From Tabrizicola sp. TH137 (lineage in GTDB: Bacteria; Pseudomonadota; Alphaproteobacteria; Rhodobacterales; Rhodobacteraceae), in contig NZ_PKRQ01000008.1 in the NCBI RefSeq assembly GCF_002855575.1, positions 83,317 to 147,316 of the forward strand: a stretch of 64,000 nucleotides of DNA, read 5' to 3'. This document shows, piece after piece, positions 43,729-52,495 of the stretch. Positions within the stretch are counted from its first letter, which is position 1. Each line of letters starts with the position of its first letter. The position numbers were made by a program, and so were the translations under genes. Under the pieces are notes generated by a model. The model did not search any database. It saw nothing but the letters and a program-made list of their open reading frames with translations, and was not told where the DNA came from.

Positions 43729-43979
43729 CGCGGTGCAGACCCCTTGAAACGGGCGGATCGGGGGGCTTCGGGGCGGTTTCGGCCCGTCGGAACGTCCCGG
43801 TAGCCGTTGATATTCGGCAATAAAAACATTCTTAGGTCGGGGTTGGGCTCAATTCTGCCACAGTTTGGGCGTAGTGATTGCCGCGTGGGGAAGCGGTGGA
43901 TAACCTGTCTTTGAGACCGATGGAAAAGACCGTGCCTTGCAGATGACCGCGCGTTTGCGAAAGAGAACATGAGTCGCCA

Positions 43980-44261
43980 ATGAAGCTTTCTTCCTTCCTC
44001 GTCGGGATGTTTGCAACCGCAACCGCGGTTTCCATCGCCACTTTGACCCTTGGCGGCACGCTGCTCGGGGCGGTGATGATGTGGTTCGCGACCATGATGG
44101 TTGCGCAGCTTCTCTATGTTGCGCTGCTGGTGGCGATGGCCCGTTTTTCGGGGCAGGGGGAGTATGGCTGCTGGCAGGATGGCGGCGCGACATCCGTCTT
44201 CTCGCGGCAGGGCGATCTGTCCGATACGGCCGTGAAGCCGACATCCGGCCCGAACGTCTGA
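43980..44261 (+). CDS. exoX: ExoX-like exopolysaccharide production repressor, small membrane protein
   Basis: A 93-aa protein with two hydrophobic helices (about residues 6-23 and 26-55: LLGAVMMWFATMMVAQLLYV) and a polar tail. Size and layout match ExoX/Psi proteins, small inner-membrane inhibitors that lower exopolysaccharide output post-translationally, probably through ExoY. It is on the strand opposite to the exo genes and has its own 250-bp upstream region (43729-43979), in which I see no clear operator. Divergent from the ExoM-like gene and convergent with ExoQ. Confidence 0.68.
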   Translation: MKLSSFLVGMFATATAVSIATLTLGGTLLGAVMMWFATMMVAQLLYVALLVAMARFSGQGEYGCWQDGGATSVFSRQGDLSDTAVKPTSGPNV

Positions 44262-44344
44262 GGGCGACACGTCCGGGCGCGGGGCGCTGTGGGCGGCAGG
44301 GATTTGCGAAACCGATCCTGTTTCATTGCGCATGATGGCCGGCC

Positions 44345-45589
44345 TCATGCGGCTTGGCCGAGAAGCGGCGGCAGTTCGCGGGCGGCCCGCAGGCCATAGA
44401 CCAGCGATGCAAGCACGATCACCGTCAGGGCGTTGAATTCGAAGAAGACCGGCACTTCGACCATCGACAGGACGATGACGAAGGTGGCCGCCATGAAACA
44501 GAAGAGCGCGGGCGCACCGCCGACCTTGAGCGACCAGCCGATGCAGAGCACGAAGGCCGGGATCAGCAGGCTGAGGCTGATGGCCACACCGATCAGGCCG
44601 ACATCCACGGCGTTCGACAGGAACATGTTGTGGAAGTTGAAGCCGGATTTCGAGGCGATGTAGAATTCGGCCCAGATCTGTTCTGCCAGAGGATTGCCCT
44701 CTACCCAGAAGGCCCGGTAGCCGGTGCCGATAAGCGGGTTGCGCGCAATTTCATTGGTCGCATAGAGCCAGAGATCCGTCCGGCCCGTCAGTGACGGGTC
44801 CTTGCCGGTCAGTTCGATCACGATGGCGAGGATCTGGTCCATGAAATAGATCGAGGTGAGCACGGAAAGCAGGGCGAGGCCCGTGAAGATTCCGAGCACC
44901 TTCAACCGCCGGGCCGGGGCGAAGGCCTGGGTGGCCAGGATGACCATGGCCGCCGACAGGACGAAAATCACCGCGATGACGGCCCCGATCGACTCGGCCT
45001 TGACGATCTGCGGCAGGCCGAGCGCGGTGCCGGTCGCGCCGGAGAGCCGCCAGAAGAGGGTTTCGCGCCGGTCGATCAGCAGGGCCAGCGAAGAGAGCAC
45101 GAGCGCGACCATGGTGAAGGCGTAGTAGTTCTTGCTGTCGAAGATTCCGAGCCAGATGCCGTCTTCCCGGACGTTGCCGAAGGCGAGGCTGGCCAATCCC
45201 GCCAGCATCAGCGCCGCGAAGAGCACGCGGAGGAAGACGATGGGTGACAGGCGGCTGGCGACGGTGATGGCGATCATGAAGGTGATCGCAAGCTGAAGGC
45301 CGTGCCGGAGCGACAGGTCGGGGTGATCCGACCAGAGCAGGCTGACCATGCACCAGACAGGCAGGAGGTAGAGCCACCAGAAGAGGCGGATCTCCTCCTT
45401 TGCCATTTCCGGGCGGCGCAGCAGCAGCACGAGACCTGCACCGAGGAAGATCAGCACGCTGTTGCGACCGAAGAGCGAGACGAAGATGAGCGATGTCAGG
45501 ATGAGGAAGCTCAGCACCGTGTTCGGGCAGATGTTGATGCCCGATCCGGAGGCGGTGCCGTCTCCCCGATGCTGAACCGCTGTGTTCAT
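44345..45589 (-). CDS. exoQ: ExoQ-like polysaccharide polymerase (Wzy/O-antigen ligase family)
   Basis: A 414-aa polytopic protein with about 11-12 membrane helices and the large periplasmic loop of Wzy/WaaL proteins (GKDPSLTGRTDLWLYATNEI, NPLIGTGYRAFW, FNFHNMFLSNAVDVG). It would polymerise flipped repeat units in the periplasm with ExoP. Starts 1 bp after the ExoK stop. The gene order exoP-exoK-exoQ is one block. Confidence 0.88.
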   Translation of the reverse strand: MNTAVQHRGDGTASGSGINICPNTVLSFLILTSLIFVSLFGRNSVLIFLGAGLVLLLRRPEMAKEEIRLFWWLYLLPVWCMVSLLWSDHPDLSLRHGLQLAITFMIAITVASRLSPIVFLRVLFAALMLAGLASLAFGNVREDGIWLGIFDSKNYYAFTMVALVLSSLALLIDRRETLFWRLSGATGTALGLPQIVKAESIGAVIAVIFVLSAAMVILATQAFAPARRLKVLGIFTGLALLSVLTSIYFMDQILAIVIELTGKDPSLTGRTDLWLYATNEIARNPLIGTGYRAFWVEGNPLAEQIWAEFYIASKSGFNFHNMFLSNAVDVGLIGVAISLSLLIPAFVLCIGWSLKVGGAPALFCFMAATFVIVLSMVEVPVFFEFNALTVIVLASLVYGLRAARELPPLLGQAA

Positions 45590-45590
45590 C

Positions 45591-46418
45591 TCATTCCGTC
45601 GCGATCTTGCAGAGGACCGAATCCTCGAACTGGCAGGGTTCGCCCAGAGCCGTGAAGGCGACCCAGTCGATTTCCATCTGCTTGGGCCGGGTGGGCGGAT
45701 CGAAGGGACCCATCCAGTCGTTCAGTGTTTCGGTTCCCCAGAGGCTGAAATAGATTTTCTGCGGGCGTTCCGGCAGGACGGGATCCTGCACGTCCTTGAT
45801 CAGCTCTCCGTCCACATACCAGCGCAGGCGGCCGGGTTCCCAGTGGAAGGAGTAGAGGTAGAACCGTTCATTCGTGGGTTCCGCCACGGGGTGGACATCG
45901 CCGTGATGCGGCTTGCCGTCCACATAGGTGTTGATCGTCACCTCGTTGACATTGGCGGTGAGCATCTCGAAGTCGATCTCGTCATGGCGTTCGCCATGGA
46001 CGGGGCCGATATAGGTGAAGAAGGCGGCGTTGAGGCCGCTTCCGTCATCGGTCTTGATCTTGGCTTCGAAGGTGCCGTAGCCGAAGCGGGCCGTGGTCTG
46101 GATTTCGCCGCAGCGGTATTTGTGCGTCGGCGTGGGATCTTCGAGGAATTCGAGGATCACCCGGCCCGGCAAGTGCTGAACAGCGGTGGAGGACCACTGG
46201 CAATTCTGGTGGTCGCCATTGCTCCAGCCGTCGGAAATGTACCAGCGGGACGGATCGAAGGTCAGGAAATCTTCGCGGAAGGTGGTGCCGACGGGATCGG
46301 ATGCGGAAGCGCCGCCCGCCGTGCAGGCGAGCAGCATCCCGAGAAGGCCGATCCGCAGCGAGGCCGATTTCAGTGCCGGTGCCATCGGCTCAGGCGTCTT
46401 GTTGGCCATATGCATCAT
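45591..46418 (-). CDS. exoK: ExoK-like secreted endo-glycanase (GH16)
   Basis: A 275-aa glycoside hydrolase family 16 enzyme. A signal peptide is visible (SLRIGLLGMLLACTAGGASA). The catalytic signature HDEIDFEML holds the nucleophile and acid/base Glu residues in the ExDxxE pattern. It cleaves beta-1,3/1,4-glucan-like polymers and so sets chain length of nascent exopolysaccharide. The start is among closely spaced ATGs (46418, 46415, 46409) after GAAGGG, overlapping the exoP end; a shorter form from 46385 is possible. Four Cys occur in the mature part. Confidence 0.87.
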   Translation of the reverse strand: MMHMANKTPEPMAPALKSASLRIGLLGMLLACTAGGASASDPVGTTFREDFLTFDPSRWYISDGWSNGDHQNCQWSSTAVQHLPGRVILEFLEDPTPTHKYRCGEIQTTARFGYGTFEAKIKTDDGSGLNAAFFTYIGPVHGERHDEIDFEMLTANVNEVTINTYVDGKPHHGDVHPVAEPTNERFYLYSFHWEPGRLRWYVDGELIKDVQDPVLPERPQKIYFSLWGTETLNDWMGPFDPPTRPKQMEIDWVAFTALGEPCQFEDSVLCKIATE

Positions 46419-48720
46419 AATACCCTTCTGATGGTTCTGTGCGACTGTACTTCGCCAGAGCCGACATATCGGTCTTGTTCAATGCGATGCCGATAAGCTT
46501 TTCGTGAAGGGCGGGGTCAACGGAGAGCGTTTCGGTCAGCGTGTCGGGAGAGACCTTGCCCCATTCCAGCACCATCACCAGACCATCCAGCGCCGGAACC
46601 AGCGCCCGCGCATCCGAGACCGGGCCGAGCGGAGCGAGGTCGATGATCGTGAGATCATAGCGGCGCCGGGCTTCGGCGATGAGGGTGCGGAACTCGGGCA
46701 TCCCCAGAAGATCGCCGGCATTGGCATCGCCCGCCCCGGAGGTGAAGGGAAGGAAGTGGATGCCGGTGTTCATCTCGCGGCGCAGCGTCGCCTCCCAGAC
46801 GGCGCGACCGTTGAGCATTTCGCTGAGGCCGGCGCCCATGGATTGCAGCAGGCCGCGGCTGAGCGAGGCGGTGCGGACATCGGCGTCGATCAGCAGGACC
46901 GAGCGGCCTGCCACGGCGGCGACGGCGGCGAGGTTCTTGGAGATGGTCGTCTTGCCCTCGCCCGGCCGGATGGAGACGATGCCGAAGACCTGGCCCGACT
47001 TGCCATCAGCGGAGGAGTCGACGGCGATCCGGATGTTGCGGAGGACTTCGGTGAACTGGGAGCGGGGGTTCTTGAGCGCGGCGAAGCCGTGCTTGAAGCC
47101 CTTGCGCGGTTCGGTGGTGCTGCGGGAGGCCTTGCGGGTGGCGTCGGGTTCGGTCGGGCCATCCATTTCGGCGGGTTCCAGCATCGGCAGGTAGCCGAGG
47201 AAGGGGAGCCCGCTGATCTGCTGCAATTCCTCGCGCGTGCGGATGACGCGTTCGATGCGTTCGCGCCAGAGCGCGAGGGCGACGCCGACCCCTGCCCCCA
47301 TCACCATCATGGCGGCAAGGATCATCTTCTTGCGCGGAGCGATCGGGTCTTTCGGCACTTCGGCCATCGACAGGACGCGGACATTGGTGACGGGGAAGGT
47401 CTGGGTCTGTTCCAGGTCCTTGAGGCGGAGGAGATAGGTTTCGTTCAGCGCCTCGTAGATTTCGGCCTGCTTTTCCAGCGCGCGCAGTTCCACGCGCGAG
47501 GTGGCGAGATCGAGGTTTTCGTCCGAAATCTCTTCGATGCTGCTGTTGAGCATGGAGATTTCGGTTTCCAGCGCGCGGGTGGCGTTCAGGGTGGTGTCAT
47601 GGAGGCGCTGCATCTCGCGCTGGAGGGCGCGGCCTTCCATGGCGATGCGTTCGCGCAGCTGGGTGACTTCGACATGATCGGGGCCGTAGCGACGTTCGGC
47701 CTCGTCCAGACGCTGCTGGAGGGTGAGGAGCCGTTCCTGACCGGCCGAAAACTCGGCATCAGGAATGCGGGCCCCGGCGGCGCCGGATTGGACGAATTGA
47801 TCGAGATCCTGCTGACGAAGGTCGTCATAGACGCTGCTCATCGCGCGCAGGCGGGCCAGTTCGACCGTCGCATCGGCCACATCGGCCTTGAGCTGGGCGA
47901 TCATCTGGACGGTGATCGGTTCGCCTTCGATCGTTTCCAGACCGCTGCGGGCGCGGAATTCCTCGGCCCGGAGGGCGGCCTTGGTGGAGTTTTCCTGGAT
48001 GACGAAGAGGCGCTGTTGCAGCCAGTCGAGCACGCGGGCGGAGGCTTCGACATTGCCGATAAGCTGATCGGCGACGAAGGCTTCGCCATAGGCGTTCACC
48101 ACGGCGGCGACGAGGGCCGGGTCGGAGGAGGTGTAGCGCAGCAGGAAGACCGAGCTGCGCCCTTCGCGCCGGACTTCGATGCTTCCGCGCAGGTCCTCGG
48201 CCGCTTCCATCCGCTGGCGCAGATCGGCGGCGGCAGGGTCGGTTTCGGTTTCGGGGTCCGAACCGCCAGGGATTATCGCGGAGATCACCGAGCGGACCGT
48301 CTGGATCGCGCGGCTTGGCAGGGATGCGCCCGGATTGAGGAAGGATTCGTTCTGGTGCAGGTTGAGCTCGTTCACCACGGCGAGGGCGAGGGTCTGCGAT
48401 TGCAGGACGCGCAGCGCGCTTTCGAGCATCACCTCGTTCTGGGCGATGTCGGCCGGGCGGTTGAACCCGTTGGAAAGCCCGGCGACATCACTGCCGATCA
48501 GCACCTGTGTCGCGGCGGTATAGACGCGCGGTGCGGTCATGGCGTGGAGCAGGCCCAGGACGATGGCCACGCCCATGGACGCGCCAAGGATCATGCGCTG
48601 TCGGATCAATGCCGCCAGGATGAAGCGGAAGTTGATCGAGATGCCCTTTTGAGACGAGCCGAGCGCCCGAGGCTGACCCGGGGTGATCGAAGAGTCACTA
48701 TCATTAAAACGCACGAGCAA
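46390..48720 (-). CDS. exoP: ExoP-like polysaccharide co-polymerase with BY-kinase domain
   Basis: A 776-aa protein. It has an N-terminal Wzz domain with TM1 (about 43-61), a long periplasmic coiled coil (about 230-440), a proline-rich VPKDPIAPRK before TM2 (about 466-484), then a cytoplasmic tyrosine autokinase with Walker A RPGEGKTT (585-592), Walker A-prime LLIDAD (609-614), Walker B TIIDLA (691-696) and a C-terminal Tyr cluster (Tyr758, 767, 768, 771). It controls chain length and export. A TTG start at 48720 is proposed because GGAGG lies nine bases upstream, inside the exoA end; the longer ATG frame runs into exoA. Confidence 0.9.
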   Translation of the reverse strand: MLVRFNDSDSSITPGQPRALGSSQKGISINFRFILAALIRQRMILGASMGVAIVLGLLHAMTAPRVYTAATQVLIGSDVAGLSNGFNRPADIAQNEVMLESALRVLQSQTLALAVVNELNLHQNESFLNPGASLPSRAIQTVRSVISAIIPGGSDPETETDPAAADLRQRMEAAEDLRGSIEVRREGRSSVFLLRYTSSDPALVAAVVNAYGEAFVADQLIGNVEASARVLDWLQQRLFVIQENSTKAALRAEEFRARSGLETIEGEPITVQMIAQLKADVADATVELARLRAMSSVYDDLRQQDLDQFVQSGAAGARIPDAEFSAGQERLLTLQQRLDEAERRYGPDHVEVTQLRERIAMEGRALQREMQRLHDTTLNATRALETEISMLNSSIEEISDENLDLATSRVELRALEKQAEIYEALNETYLLRLKDLEQTQTFPVTNVRVLSMAEVPKDPIAPRKKMILAAMMVMGAGVGVALALWRERIERVIRTREELQQISGLPFLGYLPMLEPAEMDGPTEPDATRKASRSTTEPRKGFKHGFAALKNPRSQFTEVLRNIRIAVDSSADGKSGQVFGIVSIRPGEGKTTISKNLAAVAAVAGRSVLLIDADVRTASLSRGLLQSMGAGLSEMLNGRAVWEATLRREMNTGIHFLPFTSGAGDANAGDLLGMPEFRTLIAEARRRYDLTIIDLAPLGPVSDARALVPALDGLVMVLEWGKVSPDTLTETLSVDPALHEKLIGIALNKTDMSALAKYSRTEPSEGYYDAYGQQDA

Positions 48721-48725
48721 TCGCT

Positions 48726-49811
48726 TTATCCTCCATGACCCGTCATCGCGCCCTGTCTTGATCCGGGACCAGATCCGGTGCCGCTTGCGCGGCGACCCAG
48801 CAGAAGCCCGCTCCAGAAGCCCAGCGACCAGGACATCTGCATCACAGCACCCGGAACGCCGCAGAGGGCGATGCCGGGGGAGCGCGCGCGGAGGGCTGTC
48901 GCCAGACCGGCTGCAAGACAGGCCGCCAGCCATAGGCTGAACGGTAGAGCAAGCAGGGGGTATAGGGGCGAGAGCGCCGCAAGCAGCAGAAGTGGCGCGA
49001 GGCTGATCAGGATCGCATGGCGTTTGTGCAGGCTGCCGGGGTGTTTGCGGGCGGTGGCCATGCGGCCGCGACCGAAGCGGTAATACTGTTTTGCCAGTCC
49101 GCGCAGGGTGTTGCGCGGGAAATAGATCATGCGCGTCGCCGCAGTGAGCCAGATGCGGAAGCCCTGCTTGCCGAGGCGCTGGTCGAGTTCGGCATCTTCG
49201 TTGTGGCTGAAGCTTTCGTCATAGCCGCCGACGGCGCGGAAGGCTGCGACGCGCATCAGGGCGTGGTGGCCGTGATCAACGAAGCGCCCCTCGCCTGCGC
49301 CCCGATGGGCGGAGCCGCCATTGCCGAACAGCGAGTTCTGGGCGGCGGCGATCTGGGTCTGGAGGGGGCCGGTCCCGGTGGCGTGCATCCGGACGACGAC
49401 GCTGTCTGCGCCGGTCCGCTGCGCTTCGGCGAGGAGGACGTCGCAGTAGTCTTCGGGGTAGTCTGCATGGGCATCGACGCGGATGATCCAGTCGAGCCTG
49501 TCGCCGAAGCGTTCGATGGCAAGGTTGATGGCCGCCGATTGCAGGCGTTTCGGGTTGTGCAGAAGCGTGAGGCCGGGGCGACGGGCGGCTTCGGCCCGCA
49601 CCAGATCGACGGTGCCGTCGGTCGAGCCGCCGTCGATCACCACGATCTGCGCGCCAAGCCGATCTGCGCTGCCGGCAAGGGCCTTGATCACGCCGAGAAT
49701 GTGCCGCGCCTCGTTCAGGGTGGGGATGAGGATGGCGATGCCGCCGGTTTCTGCGGCGGTTGCGACCTGACCGGTGCCCTGCGTGCCGAATTGGGAAGAG
49801 AGGGCGGTCAT
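48726..49811 (-). CDS. exoA: ExoA-like glycosyltransferase
   Basis: A 361-aa family 2 transferase with C-terminal membrane helices. Motifs: IAILIPTLNEARHILGVIKA, IVVIDGGSTDGT, RVDAHADYPEDY (DxD-like), FSHNEDAELDQRLGKQGF and the RYYRFGRGR-like QYYRFGRGRMATA. In succinoglycan synthesis ExoA adds the first beta-1,3-glucose to lipid-linked galactose. The start overlaps the exoL stop (ATGA). Confidence 0.88.
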   Translation of the reverse strand: MTALSSQFGTQGTGQVATAAETGGIAILIPTLNEARHILGVIKALAGSADRLGAQIVVIDGGSTDGTVDLVRAEAARRPGLTLLHNPKRLQSAAINLAIERFGDRLDWIIRVDAHADYPEDYCDVLLAEAQRTGADSVVVRMHATGTGPLQTQIAAAQNSLFGNGGSAHRGAGEGRFVDHGHHALMRVAAFRAVGGYDESFSHNEDAELDQRLGKQGFRIWLTAATRMIYFPRNTLRGLAKQYYRFGRGRMATARKHPGSLHKRHAILISLAPLLLLAALSPLYPLLALPFSLWLAACLAAGLATALRARSPGIALCGVPGAVMQMSWSLGFWSGLLLGRRASGTGSGPGSRQGAMTGHGG

Positions 49812-50992
49812 CCGGCATTCTCCGCGGGTTCGGCGAGGGCGGGAAGGGCCGACTGATGCGAGCTGGGTCGCGCATCCGCCAGTTGGGCGACGAGACGGAT
49901 GCATTCGTCGCGTGTGCAGCGCCAGTCGGCGGGATCCGTCGCGGCGATGGCGGCGCGGGCGGCGGCCAGCGTGGTGTCATCCAGCCCGGCGAGCAGGGCG
50001 GCCAGGGTTTCGGGCTTCAGGTCCGGCGTGACCAGACCGAGGCCGCGGCGTTTCAGATCGGCTGCGGTTTCGGTGCCATGCAGCGCGAGCGGAATGGCCC
50101 CGTGTGCGCAGCTTTCATAGAGCCTGTTCGGGAGAAGCCAGTCGGAATTGGCGCCGGCTTCGTAGCGATCGACCAGCCAGGCGATATCGACTTCGCCATA
50201 GATGCCGGGAAGGTCTTCGGGGTAGCGGTAGCTCCCCATGAACGTGATGTTGGGGTTGGCCTGAACGACCTGCTGGAAATCGGGCAGGACATCGAGGGCG
50301 GGACGCCCGCGCAGGACGAGCCGGACCCGGCCGTTTGCCTCGCGGCAGAGGGTATCGAGAAGCCGGAGCGAGGCGGCGCAGCGCAGGATGCCGAACCAGC
50401 CGATCACGATGGGATCACCGGGCCGGCGGCTGCGGCGGATGACCTGAGGCGCGAGGTCCGTCGCATTCGGATTCCAGACCTTGTTTTCTACGAGGACTCT
50501 GGGGGCGCTGGTCTGTCCGTGGCGGCGAAAATGTTCCTGATCGAAGCGGGGGGAGGAGATCAGAACCTTGTCCACGTCGCGGCAGAGGTGACGTTCCACC
50601 AGCCGGAGCGCCGATGGCAGCAGGCCGGGCCCGATCAGCAGGCGATGGATGTCGAGCACCTCGTAGACCAGGCGCGGGGGATTGGCGCCGAAACGTCTTT
50701 TGATGCGGCGCGCGAGCGGCAGCATTTCGAGGTTGCGGGCGATGATGACATCGGGCGCAGGACCACGGGCGAGTGCGTCGGCCTGCATCCGGGATCGCAG
50801 GGCGCTGAGCGCGCGATGGAGGAATTTTCCGTTATGGGTCTGGCCCAGAACGGTGGCCGGTTCCCGCAGCGGCGCGGTCGAACGCTGGAACCCGGCGAGA
50901 TCGACGCTGGCCCCGCCCGCGCGCAGCATGCTTGTGCGGCGCCAGATCGCCGCATCGTCCAGGTCATGGGCGAGATAGAGGATGCGTGTCAT
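49808..50992 (-). CDS. exoL: ExoL-like glycosyltransferase
   Basis: A 394-aa GT-B type transferase. N-terminal Rossmann part with RILYLAHDLDDAAIWRRTSM and a C-terminal donor domain with IVIGWFGILRCAASLRLLDT, NITFMGSYRYPEDLPGIYGE and the E-rich PNRLYESCAHGAIPLAL. This matches ExoL, a succinoglycan glucosyltransferase. It lies between exoO and exoA with 4-bp overlaps on both sides, so the three are translated as a unit. Confidence 0.85.
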   Translation of the reverse strand: MTRILYLAHDLDDAAIWRRTSMLRAGGASVDLAGFQRSTAPLREPATVLGQTHNGKFLHRALSALRSRMQADALARGPAPDVIIARNLEMLPLARRIKRRFGANPPRLVYEVLDIHRLLIGPGLLPSALRLVERHLCRDVDKVLISSPRFDQEHFRRHGQTSAPRVLVENKVWNPNATDLAPQVIRRSRRPGDPIVIGWFGILRCAASLRLLDTLCREANGRVRLVLRGRPALDVLPDFQQVVQANPNITFMGSYRYPEDLPGIYGEVDIAWLVDRYEAGANSDWLLPNRLYESCAHGAIPLALHGTETAADLKRRGLGLVTPDLKPETLAALLAGLDDTTLAAARAAIAATDPADWRCTRDECIRLVAQLADARPSSHQSALPALAEPAENAG

Positions 50993-52317
50993 AGCCCCCC
51001 CTGCGCCCTGCGGAGGGACATCATGATGGTCGGGCCGTCCGGCTCGGGGGCGAGGATGCGGGTGGCCGGTTGCGGAACCTGAAGCTCCGCAGAGACATAT
51101 TCGGGCACGAGGCCGAGGGCGAAGGCGCCGGCCCGGTCTGCCGCGAGGATGTAGAGATCGTTTTCGCAGGCCAGTTGCGAGAGCTTGGCCCAGATCGGCG
51201 CGGCCGAGGGCGACCAGGGCGCTTCGGTGTATTCGGGCACTTCGAAGGTGGTGAAGCCCGGCACGTCGTAATCGGCGGCGCGGCCCTTGGCGCAGAGCAC
51301 AAGGTTCAGATGTCCCCGCACGAGGCTTTCGTTGAGCTGCTTGCGGCGGAAACGTTCGGACAGGCTTTGCCAGAGCGACAGGACATGCTGCGGGTGACGG
51401 ATCAGCCGCCCGATTGCCAGCAGCCATTGCCGTTGCTTCAGCGCGTCGAGCAAGCGGGTGTAGTGCAGTTCCCGCAGGTGGCTGCGGCACCGCGCAGAGA
51501 TGGCTTCTGCGAGCTTTTCGCTGCCCTGCGGGAGGGTGCGGATGAAATCCGTCTGCACCTTCACCATGCGTTCCAGGCTGGCGGTGCTGGCGCGGTGGGA
51601 GGTGGATTTGGGATGCCTGCGGTAGAGATAGAGGCCGTCAGGGATGACCATGAACCTGTGACCCGCGATCATGAGCCGGAGGTAGAGATCGTAGTCCTCG
51701 TCAACGCGCAGGTCTTCGTTGTAGCGGATCGTGCGGAGGGCGGAGCTGCGGATCAGCGGCTTGAGATAGCCGAAGGACAGGTCCGACTGGCCGAGCAGGC
51801 GGCAGGTGATCAGGACGAGGGGGTCGATCTCCTGCGGTGCTTGCAGGTTCAGGCTCTGGAGCAGCGTAAGGTGACGTTCGAGCGGGTCTTCGCCGAAATA
51901 GATCAGATCGTCGGCGACGATATCCGTATCGAGGGCGGAGGCGGCCCTGAGCAGGCGTTCCAGCCGTTCCGGGTGGAGGATGTCATCGGAATCGCAGATG
52001 GCGATCCAGTCGCCCTTGGACTTTGCGATGGCCCGGTTGCGCGCGGCGCCGGCGCTGGTTCCGACGGGCGACTCGATGAGTTGGACACGGGCATCGGTGG
52101 CGGCCAGACGGCGGATGATGTCGCGGCTGCTGTCGGTGGACCCGTCATCGCTGACGATGAGTTCAAGCTGGCGATGGGTCTGGTCCAGCACCGAGCGCAT
52201 GGCGCGTTCGAGGTAGAGCGCGCCGTTCCGGTTTGCCATGATGACCGAGACGAGGCCCGCGGGAGGCGATACCGTGACGGGACTGCCGGGAAGCGGGGGA
52301 GGAGGCCCGTCAGTCAT
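50989..52317 (-). CDS. exoO: ExoO-like family 2 glycosyltransferase
   Basis: A 442-aa GT-A transferase: GLVSVIMANRNGALYLERAM, LELIVSDDGSTDSS, ICDSDDILHPERL, VDEDYDLYLRLMIAGHRFMV. The last 140 residues are an extra helical and beta region beyond the catalytic domain. Layout resembles ExoO, which extends the succinoglycan side chain. The ATG at 52317 overlaps the end of the 61-aa ORF by 8 bp. Confidence 0.84.
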   Translation of the reverse strand: MTDGPPPPLPGSPVTVSPPAGLVSVIMANRNGALYLERAMRSVLDQTHRQLELIVSDDGSTDSSRDIIRRLAATDARVQLIESPVGTSAGAARNRAIAKSKGDWIAICDSDDILHPERLERLLRAASALDTDIVADDLIYFGEDPLERHLTLLQSLNLQAPQEIDPLVLITCRLLGQSDLSFGYLKPLIRSSALRTIRYNEDLRVDEDYDLYLRLMIAGHRFMVIPDGLYLYRRHPKSTSHRASTASLERMVKVQTDFIRTLPQGSEKLAEAISARCRSHLRELHYTRLLDALKQRQWLLAIGRLIRHPQHVLSLWQSLSERFRRKQLNESLVRGHLNLVLCAKGRAADYDVPGFTTFEVPEYTEAPWSPSAAPIWAKLSQLACENDLYILAADRAGAFALGLVPEYVSAELQVPQPATRILAPEPDGPTIMMSLRRAQGGL

Positions 52318-52495
52318 GGGCGGCCTCCGTTGCGGCGATCCGGGGCAACACTGCGGTCTTGCAGCCCGACAGCGCGCGCGGGAAGGTGAGGCCCAGTGTG
52401 GGGCGCCGACCACGGGCGGCTGTCGCCGCGTGCCGCTGCAATGCGGGCGCAGCGGCAGGGCTGCCGGAAGCAGTATTGTCGGCGATCTGCGTCAT
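52310..52495 (-). CDS. Possible 61-aa coupled ORF between exoF and exoO
   Basis: The ORF starts with an ATG overlapping the exoF stop by 4 bp and its stop overlaps the exoO start by 8 bp, so it exactly fills the gap. The product is Ala/Arg-rich (ALQRHAATAARGRRPTLGL), without membrane span or known motif. It may be a genuine small protein or only a translational bridge that carries ribosomes from exoF into exoO. No family recognised. Confidence 0.4.
   Translation of the reverse strand: MTQIADNTASGSPAAAPALQRHAATAARGRRPTLGLTFPRALSGCKTAVLPRIAATEAAHD

Noticed and set aside
46504..48738. 744-codon plus-strand open frame
   Set aside because: Antisense shadow of exoP, which has intact Wzz and kinase motifs.
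48721..48933. N-terminal extension of ExoP to 847 residues from an ATG at 48933
   Set aside because: It would overlap the exoA coding end by about 200 bp and has an Arg-rich shadow sequence; a TTG with a good ribosome site is better placed.
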